In this document: piece after piece, positions 1 to 4,962 of the stretch
How positions within the stretch are numbered: position 1 is the stretch's first letter
Layout of the letters: each line of letters begins with the position of its first letter
From: an uncultured Parasphingopyxis sp.
Lineage (GTDB): Bacteria > Pseudomonadota > Alphaproteobacteria > Sphingomonadales > Sphingomonadaceae
Assembly (NCBI GenBank): GCA_905479515.1
Contig: CAJQMX010000243.1
Coordinates: 1 to 7,560, forward strand
DNA length: 7,560 nucleotides
Reading direction: 5' to 3'
The notes under the pieces: generated by a model
Told to the model about the DNA's origin: nothing
Databases searched by the model: none
What the model saw: the letters and a program-made list of their open reading frames with translations, nothing else
Program-made: the position numbers and the translations under genes

Positions 1-92
1 TGAGCCGGAACAGGCGCGGCAATGGCGGCGACTGTGAGAGCTAGGGCTGCGCAGCCCGGTCGAGCGATTTTAGGTAAATATTTGAGGATCAT
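1..92 (-). CDS. Partial exported protein, N-terminal signal peptide only (runs off left edge)
   Basis: A minus-strand ATG at 92-90 opens a frame that stays open to base 1 and gives 30 complete codons. The peptide begins MILKYLPK, with three basic residues by position 11. A hydrophobic stretch CAALALTVAAIAA follows, then a small-residue, proline-containing segment ending PVPA. This is a typical Sec signal peptide, so the product is probably periplasmic, outer-membrane or secreted. A GGAG Shine-Dalgarno sequence lies 8 nt upstream and supports this start. The gene lies in the same direction as and downstream of the DUF4402 gene at 298-807, separated from it by a terminator. In related bacteria such a position is often held by pilus-assembly genes (chaperone or usher). 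That is only a guess here, because no mature sequence is in the window. Confidence 0.6.
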   Translation of the reverse strand, partial: MILKYLPKIARPGCAALALTVAAIAAPVPA

Positions 93-100
93 GCGAAGGT

Positions 101-104
101 CTCC
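101..104 (-). promoter_or_regulatory. Ribosome binding site of the partial exported protein
   Basis: On the minus strand GGAG stands 8 nt before the ATG at 92-90. It is the main support for calling a gene at the left edge and for choosing that start. Confidence 0.55.
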
Positions 105-223
105 GTCTAAACAACCGGGACGCAACGCAGCACGCGGTGCAGCAATGCATAACCCCCCGGAAATACTCATAGAACCTTGCAGAAACTGGTTACTTTTCCG
201 TCAAGAATTGGGCTTGGGCAAAG

Positions 224-254
224 AAAAACCCGGCAGCGCTTTCGCACTGCCGGG
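224..254 (-). terminator. Rho-independent terminator after the DUF4402 gene
   Basis: On the minus strand an 8-bp perfect stem (CCCGGCAG / CTGCCGGG, plus 247-254 with 229-236) continues after one mismatch into a GC pair-of-pairs closed by a GAAA tetraloop. Five T follow directly (plus A224-A228). The hairpin begins 43 nt after the stop codon of the DUF4402 gene. A stable stem, GNRA loop and U-tract make this a convincing intrinsic terminator for transcription running right to left. Confidence 0.85.
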
Positions 255-264
255 CCAGGTCAGG

Positions 265-298
265 ATATCGTGCCAGCTCTAGGCTGGCATCGCGATAT
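265..298 (-). other. Inverted repeat at the 3' end of the DUF4402 gene
   Basis: A perfect 7-bp inverted repeat, TGCCAGC (271-277) and GCTGGCA (283-289), encloses a 5-nt loop. After a 3-nt bulge, a further six bases (ATATCG at 265-270 with CGATAT at 293-298) can extend the stem and reach into the stop codon. No U-tract follows directly, so it is not a complete terminator by itself. It may protect the mRNA 3' end or assist the terminator at 224-254. Confidence 0.5.
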
Positions 299-807
299 TA
301 TTGATAGTCAACGCTCACCGAGAAGGTGCCGCTATAGACGCCAGCCGGCTGGTTGGCTGCAACGGTCAGATCGCCGCCCACATAAAGCGGAACAGCCGAA
401 CCGGTCATCGCCAGAACCGGGGTCGAACCCGAAAGGGCGATCGCCATGTTGTTCGTGCCATCGCTGAGCTGCGTCAGGCCAGCAAGGCCGCTAACGTCAA
501 CATTCTGGCCATTGGCACCCGTAACGTTGAACGAAGCGGATGAAACGCTGGCCGCGCCGGCGCATGTCAGATTGGCGGCGCAGCTGCGTGTGCCAGCAGC
601 GTTTGCGGCGACCGAAACAACGCCTGAAGCGGCAGTATCCGGCACAATCGTACCGAAGTTGAGATCGCCAGTTTTGGAAATCTGAACCTGCTGCAGGATC
701 TGAGCCGTTGCATCAGCGGTTGCCGTAGCAGCGTGCGCGCCAGTTGCACCCATGCCGAGAGCGATCACGGCCGAGCCAGCGGCGATTACAGTTTTGAAAT
801 TTTTCAT
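298..807 (-). CDS. DUF4402 domain-containing exported protein
   Basis: The protein has 169 residues. Residues 1-26 form a Sec signal peptide: basic MKNFK, a hydrophobic core, and a likely cleavage after AHA. The mature part is rich in Ala, Gly, Ser, Thr and Val. It has the DUF4402 pattern of a β-rich secreted domain: LNFGTIVP near residues 49-56, a later YVGGDLTV at 142-149, and a final strand GVYSGTFSVSVDY ending at the C-terminus. Cys76 and Cys82 are the only cysteines and probably form a disulfide in the periplasm. The ATG at 807 is preferred over an upstream in-frame start at 867 because it has AAAGGG 7 nt before it and begins the signal peptide directly. The gene is followed by an intrinsic terminator, which suits a strongly expressed structural protein. 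DUF4402 proteins are often found with chaperone-usher-like genes and may be pilin-like subunits. The exact function is unknown. Confidence 0.88.
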   Translation of the reverse strand: MKNFKTVIAAGSAVIALGMGATGAHAATATADATAQILQQVQISKTGDLNFGTIVPDTAASGVVSVAANAAGTRSCAANLTCAGAASVSSASFNVTGANGQNVDVSGLAGLTQLSDGTNNMAIALSGSTPVLAMTGSAVPLYVGGDLTVAANQPAGVYSGTFSVSVDYQ

Positions 808-947
808 AGATAGTCCCTTTTCCACTTTCCGAATTGTAAATTGAACGGAACGTGTCCCCCGCACCATTCAGCGTCTCTTGTGGCGAAACATGTTTCAGAT
901 ACGGCTAACGACTATGGTTAAAGCGGGCTTAAGACTTTGCTTGCCGC
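808..947 (-). promoter_or_regulatory. Intergenic region upstream of the DUF4402 gene, with a 12-bp palindrome
   Basis: This 140-bp gap separates the two DUF4402-type genes and should hold a promoter for the downstream one. A perfect palindrome GAAACATGTTTC lies at 885-896, about 78 bp before the start codon. On the minus strand TACAAT (833-838) resembles a -10 box 25 nt before the ATG, but no matching -35 box is visible. A weak, bulged stem at 922-948 with only three T after it overlaps the stop of the upstream gene; it is not a convincing terminator. Confidence 0.35.
815..820 (-). promoter_or_regulatory. Ribosome binding site of the DUF4402 gene
   Basis: On the minus strand AAAGGG lies 7 nt before the ATG at 807-805. 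It decides the start in favour of the 169-residue protein over a 189-residue version without a proper signal peptide N-terminus. Confidence 0.7.
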
Positions 948-1478
948 TCACTCATATTCCGCACTAACCCGCATTCTCCCGCGGAAACTGCCGACATCGT
1001 CGCCATCAACAATGATCCGTCCGCCAAAGGAAAAGCGCAGTTCTCCATCGCTGCCTATGCGCGGCTGGGCTGGCAAATCACTGCGCACATCACGCAACTC
1101 CACACGCCCGCCGCCTGGTGCCCGCATGATAACTTCATCTGGCAGGTCGACGCGCACGGCGCGGCCCGGTTCACCCCGGATTATAACGCTTCCGCGCATC
1201 GCAAGCCCGCCAAGATCAAGCAGACGGGTAAGCCTGCGCTGACCGGTCACGGGATCGATTTCCGCCTGGCCGCCCTGATAATCGATCAGCGCCATACGAT
1301 CGAAATCGATGCCCGTATCAATATCAATGTGGAGTGCCCGTCTAGGCTGGGCCTGCGACAGTATCGGCCCGGTATCGGCGCAAAGGCGGCACGCGCCCTG
1401 CGCCGATGCCGCAGTCGGCACGGCAAATGGCAAAGCTGCAGCCAGCAAAACCGGGAAAAAGATAGGATGGCGCCACAT
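948..1478 (-). CDS. Diverged DUF4402-like exported protein
   Basis: The protein has 176 residues. The first 26 form a signal peptide: MWRHP, a hydrophobic core with FFPVLLAAALPFAV, and likely cleavage after ASA. A CRLC pair follows at residues 30-33. The C-terminal half ends with GELRFSFGGRIIVDGD (145-160) and GSFRGRMRVSAEYE (163-176). These parallel the GGDLTV and GVYSGTFSVSVDY ends of the neighbouring DUF4402 protein, so I read it as a divergent member of that family. It is more charged and Arg-rich than its neighbour. The ATG at 1478 is chosen over a TTG at 1502 because it starts the signal peptide and has AAGG a few bases upstream. A sigma70-like promoter lies directly upstream. It could be a minor or adaptor subunit of the same surface structure, or a regulator of it; function is not shown by sequence. 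Confidence 0.75.
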   Translation of the reverse strand: MWRHPIFFPVLLAAALPFAVPTAASAQGACRLCADTGPILSQAQPRRALHIDIDTGIDFDRMALIDYQGGQAEIDPVTGQRRLTRLLDLGGLAMRGSVIIRGEPGRAVRVDLPDEVIMRAPGGGRVELRDVRSDLPAQPRIGSDGELRFSFGGRIIVDGDDVGSFRGRMRVSAEYE

Positions 1479-1504
1479 GGCCCCTTTTTCGGCCTCAACC
1501 AATC

Positions 1505-1534
1505 AATATATCGTTAACGATAAAAGCCTGTCAT
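1505..1534 (-). promoter_or_regulatory. Sigma70-like promoter of the 948-1478 gene
   Basis: On the minus strand ATGACA (1534-1529, 5/6 to TTGACA) and TATATT (1510-1505, 5/6 to TATAAT) are separated by 18 bp. The -10 box ends 26 nt before the start codon at 1478, so a short leader of about 20 nt is expected. This is the best promoter-like sequence in the window. Confidence 0.55.
1509..1522. promoter_or_regulatory. Perfect 14-bp palindrome, candidate operator
   Basis: TATCGTTAACGATA is perfectly self-complementary. It lies in the divergent intergenic region between the exported-protein gene and the polyketide synthase gene. It overlaps the -10 box and fills most of the spacer of the minus-strand promoter, and it lies 58 bp before the GTG of the synthase. 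Such a place suits a dimeric repressor that could act on one or both directions. The binding protein is unknown. Confidence 0.45.
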
Positions 1535-1579
1535 GGTGGGTGCATATCCTCGCTATGTCCTTTAGGAAGCCTCTCAACC

Positions 1580-2650
1580 GTGCCGACAACAACGCCTCAT
1601 ATCAATGGCATCGGCGCAGCAACGCCCGATCATGACATTCACCACGCCTTTATCGGCTGGGCCGCCGCGCAATTGTCAGACGCGCGCGAACAAGCGGTGT
1701 TCTCCCGGATGGCCGAACGCGCTGGTATCGACCATCGCTGGTCCGTTCTGCCAAAGGGCGCAGACGGCGGCTCCCCGATCTGTGAGGGAGGGTTTTATGC
1801 GCAAGGCATGCCGCCAACATCCTCGCGCATGCAGCTTTATGCTGAAGCGGCGCCTGCATTGGCGGTCAAGGCGGTGTCCAATCTGCCCCAGATTCCCGAT
1901 CCGGAGAGCATCACCCATCTCGTCGTTGCCAGTTGCACCGGCTTTACGGCACCGGGCCTTGATCAGCTCGTTGCACGCAAACTGGGTCTGAACGGTTCGG
2001 TTGAGCGCACATTGATCGGTTTCATGGGCTGTTACGGCGCGGTGACCGCGCTCAGGAACGCCTATCATATCGTGCGATCCGAACCGGAAGCGCGGGTTCT
2101 TGTGATAACCACCGAGCTTTCGACTTTGCATTTGCAGCCCGATGCCGCGCTTGAGCCGCTGCTGGCGATGCTGTTGTTCGGCGATGGGGCGGCAGCAGCG
2201 ATTGTCAGCGCGGAGCCAGATGGCCTTGCTATGGGCCGCCAGTTCGCCGCAACCCTGCCGGAATCGCATGAGCTGATCCAATGGCATGTCGGCGATACCG
2301 GGTTTGCCATGCACCTGTCCGGAGAAGTCCCGGGGCGGATCGGCGATGCTTTGAGCAGCGATGAGTTCCAGTCCGCGATCTGCAATGGCTCTGGCCCCGA
2401 AGCTGTAGACAGCTGGGCCGTCCATGGCGGTGGGCGATCCATTCTCGATGCGGTCGAAAAGGGGCTGGGTATCGGGCCGAATGCACTGGCCATCTCCCGA
2501 GATATTCTCCGGGAGAAAGGGAATATGTCCTCGGCCACACTGATGTTCGTTCTGGAACGGATCATGCGCGGCCCGCCCGTCAAACAAGGCGTGGCGATTG
2601 CCTTCGGGCCCGGGCTCGCTGCCGAGGGCTTCGAGTATCGGAGCGCCTGA
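1580..2650 (+). CDS. Type III polyketide synthase (chalcone/stilbene synthase family)
   Basis: The protein has 356 residues, close to the usual length of bacterial type III synthases. These homodimeric enzymes load an acyl-CoA starter on a cysteine, extend it with malonyl-CoA and cyclise the product. The full catalytic triad is visible: Cys151 in RTLIGFMGCYGA, His282 in SWAVHGGG, and Asn315 in KGNMSSA. The family landmarks HLVVASCTGFTAPGLD (113-128), LFGDGAAA (199-206) and AFGPGLAAE near the C-terminus are also present. The start is a GTG with AGGAAG 10 nt upstream; no earlier in-frame ATG, GTG or TTG with better support is seen. The stop overlaps the next start by one base (TGATG), so the methyltransferase is probably translationally coupled. 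The starter and product (pyrone, resorcinol or other phenolic lipid) cannot be told from the sequence. Confidence 0.93.
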   Translation: MPTTTPHINGIGAATPDHDIHHAFIGWAAAQLSDAREQAVFSRMAERAGIDHRWSVLPKGADGGSPICEGGFYAQGMPPTSSRMQLYAEAAPALAVKAVSNLPQIPDPESITHLVVASCTGFTAPGLDQLVARKLGLNGSVERTLIGFMGCYGAVTALRNAYHIVRSEPEARVLVITTELSTLHLQPDAALEPLLAMLLFGDGAAAAIVSAEPDGLAMGRQFAATLPESHELIQWHVGDTGFAMHLSGEVPGRIGDALSSDEFQSAICNGSGPEAVDSWAVHGGGRSILDAVEKGLGIGPNALAISRDILREKGNMSSATLMFVLERIMRGPPVKQGVAIAFGPGLAAEGFEYRSA

Positions 2651-3342
2651 TGGCAAATCTTGCCCAGCGCGCAATTGCCGAAGAGCAAATGGATGCGCCG
2701 GGCCTCGCGCCGGAAGTCTATGCGGCGGTCCTTGCCGATCTTGAACAGGTCAACCGCTGGACATTCGCAGCCCGGCCGACGCTGGGCTTCCTCGCACGCG
2801 CCACACGGGGCATGGACAGCTTCAGCCTGGTTGATGTCGGCTATGGTGAGGGCGGGATGCTGCGCGCCATTGCGAGATGGGCGGAAAAGCAGGGAAAGGA
2901 AGCGAGACTGATCGGCGTCGATCTCAACCCCAAAAGCCAGGCAGCCGCCGAAGCGCAAACCCCCGGCAGCATGTCTATCGACTATCGGACGGGCGATTAT
3001 GCAGCGTGCGAGCCTGTCGACTTCATCATCTCCAACCTCGTCGCCCACCACATGACACATGCCCAGCTTGTCGCTTTTCTGCGGTATATGGAGGCGAATA
3101 CGGCGCGCGGCTGGATGATCAACGATCTCCACCGCCACCGGTTTGCGCATTTTGGCTATCCGCTTCTCGCGCGTATCATGGGCTGGCATCCGATTGTGCG
3201 GGCCGACGGACAGCTCTCCATTGCGCGCAGCTATCGCCCCGATGAGTGGGGAGCCTTGCTGGAAGAGGCGGGAATTGCACCGGGCGCCGCGCATGTCGTC
3301 CGCCGTTTCCCGTACCGATTATGCGTCGAACGACAGCATTAA
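2650..3342 (+). CDS. Class I SAM-dependent methyltransferase
   Basis: The protein has 230 residues with a Rossmann-type methyltransferase core. Motif I is VDVGYGEGGM (61-70), the ribose-binding acidic residue is Asp91 in GVDLNP, TGDY follows at 114-117, and the motif IV region is DFIISNLVAHHM (124-135). Motif I has Tyr where Cys, Ser or Ala is more usual, but the three glycines are kept. Residues 1-55 form a helical lid-like N-terminal part. The gene overlaps the polyketide synthase stop by one base, and its own last 22 bases overlap the start of the oxidoreductase gene. It probably methylates (O- or C-) the polyketide made by the upstream enzyme. The substrate is inferred from gene order only; a small-molecule methyltransferase with another target cannot be excluded. 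Confidence 0.87.
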   Translation: MANLAQRAIAEEQMDAPGLAPEVYAAVLADLEQVNRWTFAARPTLGFLARATRGMDSFSLVDVGYGEGGMLRAIARWAEKQGKEARLIGVDLNPKSQAAAEAQTPGSMSIDYRTGDYAACEPVDFIISNLVAHHMTHAQLVAFLRYMEANTARGWMINDLHRHRFAHFGYPLLARIMGWHPIVRADGQLSIARSYRPDEWGALLEEAGIAPGAAHVVRRFPYRLCVERQH

Positions 3343-4418
3343 TCGCAGGCGGCGGGCCTGCCGGACTGGCAGCCGCGATCACGCTGGTGCGCGGCGGCGC
3401 TGAACCGCTGGTAATCGAGCGCCATGCGCAAACGCCCGACCTGCTATGCGGCGGCTTTGTCAGCTGGCAGACGCTGACCACATTGGCGCGGATCGGGCTT
3501 GATCCTGAACGGCTGGGCGGTCACGCGATACACAAAGTCCGGCTGTTTTCGGGCAATCGATCACGCAGCGCGCAGCTCCCCCATAGCGGCATGGGTCTTT
3601 CCCGATTCCGGCTCGACAGCCTGTTGCTCGAAGACGCTGAAAAGGCCGGTGCGACGATCGAACGCGGGGTCGCCATAAGCAGCGCAGATGGCCCCGAGCA
3701 TATCCATCTCGCCAATGGGGAAGACATCGCCGCTGATGCGCTTTTCCTGGCAACCGGCAAATATGAACTGCGCGGGATGAAGCGCCCGGTCGAGAAACAG
3801 GATACCGATCCCTGGATGGGCCTGCGCTATCGGATCGCAGCCACGGCTGCCCTGCAGGCCAAGATCAGCGGCGCGATAGAGTTGCACCTGTTCGCCCATG
3901 GCTATGCCGGACTGTTGTTGCAGGAAGGGGGCAGCGCCAATCTCTGCCTTGCGCTACGCCGCTCTCGCCTGAGCGACGCCAATGGGGATCCGCAGCAATT
4001 GCTTGGCCTTCTGGGCAAGGAAACCCCCAGCCTTGCCGAGCGGCTTGACGGCGAAACGCTGCCCGAAACCTCCGACGCGATAAGCCAAGTGCCCTATGGG
4101 TGGCGAGCGCGCGAGGGGCGCAGCGGCCTGTTCCGGATCGGTGATCAGGGGGCGGTAATCCCCTCGCTCGCCGGCGAGGGGATCGGCATTGCGCTTGCCA
4201 GCGGCGAGGCGGCTGCCAAGGCCTATCTTGCTGGCGGCCCGGATGCCGCCACCGCCTATCAGACGAATTTCGCCAATGCGGCGCGCCGGCCAATGACCGT
4301 GGCTAACACGCTGAAATGGCTGACCGACCATCCGCGCCTTGCGCGCCATGCCATCGGCCTTGCCGGATTTCCCGGGCTTGTCCGCCTGCTTGGGGAAGCG
4401 ACGCGGATTCGCGCTTGA
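3321..4418 (+). CDS. FAD-dependent oxidoreductase, geranylgeranyl reductase/FixC-like
   Basis: The protein has 365 residues. The N-terminal dinucleotide-binding fold is LIAGGGPAGLAAA with the acidic end Glu33 in VIERH. It is followed by the conserved Arg95 in LSRFRLD, an ATG-type segment LFLATGKYELRG (142-153), and the second FAD motif FRIGDQGAVIPSLAGEGIG (271-289). The inner part, with DPWMGLRYRI and a GYAGL segment, is typical of the geranylgeranyl reductase-like flavoproteins (COG0644 style). The ATG at 3321 is chosen because the FAD motif begins five codons later; an upstream in-frame start at 3246 would add unrelated residues within the methyltransferase gene. No strong Shine-Dalgarno is seen, in keeping with coupling to the upstream gene, which it overlaps by 22 bp. 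Its likely job is hydroxylation, oxidation or reduction of the methylated polyketide. No membrane segment is obvious. Confidence 0.87.
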   Translation: MRRTTALIAGGGPAGLAAAITLVRGGAEPLVIERHAQTPDLLCGGFVSWQTLTTLARIGLDPERLGGHAIHKVRLFSGNRSRSAQLPHSGMGLSRFRLDSLLLEDAEKAGATIERGVAISSADGPEHIHLANGEDIAADALFLATGKYELRGMKRPVEKQDTDPWMGLRYRIAATAALQAKISGAIELHLFAHGYAGLLLQEGGSANLCLALRRSRLSDANGDPQQLLGLLGKETPSLAERLDGETLPETSDAISQVPYGWRAREGRSGLFRIGDQGAVIPSLAGEGIGIALASGEAAAKAYLAGGPDAATAYQTNFANAARRPMTVANTLKWLTDHPRLARHAIGLAGFPGLVRLLGEATRIRA

Positions 4419-4443
4419 TCGCCTCTCCCCGTTCACCCATATT
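4415..4443 (+). promoter_or_regulatory. Possible promoter of msrB
   Basis: TTGATC (4415-4420) and CATATT (4438-4443) are separated by 17 bp, each matching 4 of 6 consensus bases. The expected transcription start falls on or next to the msrB ATG at 4450. No Shine-Dalgarno sequence precedes that ATG, so a leaderless transcript is possible. The match is modest. Confidence 0.25.
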
Positions 4444-4449
4444 CATCGC

Positions 4450-4851
4450 ATGGAAAAACTTGACCTGACCGAAGCCGAGTGGCGCGAGCGCCTGACCCCG
4501 GAACGCTATCATGTGCTGCGCGAAGGCGGCACCGAACCCGCCTTTGCCGGGAGCCTTTACGAGAATCATGAGAGCGGCGATTATCTGTGTGCGGGCTGCG
4601 GGCTGACGCTGTTCGAAAGCAAGGCGAAATATGACAGCGGCTCTGGCTGGCCGAGCTTCACCAAACCGGCGAGCGATGACGCAGTGGCCGATTATCAGGA
4701 TATGAGCCACGGCATGGTGCGCACCGAATCGCGATGCGCCCGATGCGACGGCCATCTTGGCCATGTTTTTCCAGACGGCCCGCCGCCGACCGGATTGCGC
4801 TATTGCATGAACAGCCTGTCTCTTGAGTTCAAACCGGACGAAAGCAGCTAA
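4450..4851 (+). CDS. msrB: Peptide-methionine (R)-S-oxide reductase MsrB
   Basis: The protein has 133 residues, a normal MsrB length. It reduces methionine-R-sulfoxide in proteins in the cytoplasm. Zinc ligands are the two CxxC pairs Cys47/Cys50 (LCAGCG) and Cys96/Cys99 (CARCDGHLGHVF). The catalytic cysteine is Cys119 in RYCMNSLSLEF. The loop that often reads SGCGWPSF is SGSGWPSF here (63-70), so the usual resolving cysteine is Ser65. No other free cysteine exists, so regeneration probably goes straight from the sulfenic acid to thioredoxin or another thiol. The ATG at 4450 is chosen because MEKLDLTEAEWRERL matches MsrB N-termini; an in-frame start at 4339 would lie inside the oxidoreductase gene. 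It lies 31 bp after that gene, but its function gives no clear link to the polyketide operon. Confidence 0.95.
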   Translation: MEKLDLTEAEWRERLTPERYHVLREGGTEPAFAGSLYENHESGDYLCAGCGLTLFESKAKYDSGSGWPSFTKPASDDAVADYQDMSHGMVRTESRCARCDGHLGHVFPDGPPPTGLRYCMNSLSLEFKPDESS

Positions 4852-4895
4852 ACTGGCCGCGCAAAAGCCCCATGGATTTCTAACCCAAGGCCAGA

Positions 4896-4913
4896 ATTCA
4901 GCTAACATTCAGC
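4896..4913 (+). promoter_or_regulatory. 11-bp-phased direct repeat, candidate response-regulator site
   Basis: ATTCAGC occurs at 4896-4902 and again at 4907-4913, with TAAC between. The 7+4+7 layout, one helical turn apart, is the known architecture of binding sites for OmpR/PhoB-type regulators. It lies about 50 bp before the start of the penicillin-binding protein gene. The regulator itself is not identified. Confidence 0.4.
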
Positions 4914-4962
4914 CGCAAACCCTGCTTGTGGCGCACTGGGTAGGCGCTTAGGGCAGGAACAT

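Noticed and set aside
22..467. Plus-strand open frames at the left edge
   Set aside because: They run opposite to the signal-peptide gene, the terminator and the DUF4402 gene, and have Arg/Pro-rich low-information products.
866..872. Single ATTCAGC copy before the DUF4402 gene, matching the repeat unit at 4896-4913
   Set aside because: There is no second copy at an 11-bp interval; a single 7-mer is expected by chance.
847..873. GGAAC box resembling an extracytoplasmic-function sigma promoter on the plus strand
   Set aside because: The expected CGTT partner is not present at the right spacing, and no plus-strand gene lies downstream.
2493..2516. 7-bp inverted repeat TCTCCCG/CGGGAGA with a 10-nt loop
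   Set aside because: It is inside the polyketide synthase coding region next to the conserved Asn motif, has no U-tract, and such stems are common in GC-rich coding DNA.
1676..2674. Long minus-strand open frame (332 codons) across the polyketide synthase gene
   Set aside because: It lies antisense to a gene with a complete catalytic triad, shows no recognisable domain, and is the kind of frame that high-GC codon use creates by chance.
2065..3294. Minus-strand open frame of 409 codons spanning the synthase and methyltransferase
   Set aside because: It crosses two clearly coding genes on the other strand, shows no family motif, and has no convincing ribosome binding site considered alongside it.
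4853..4894. CTGGCC/GGCCAG inverted repeat after msrB as a terminator
   Set aside because: The stem is only 6 bp with a 30-nt loop and no T run follows.
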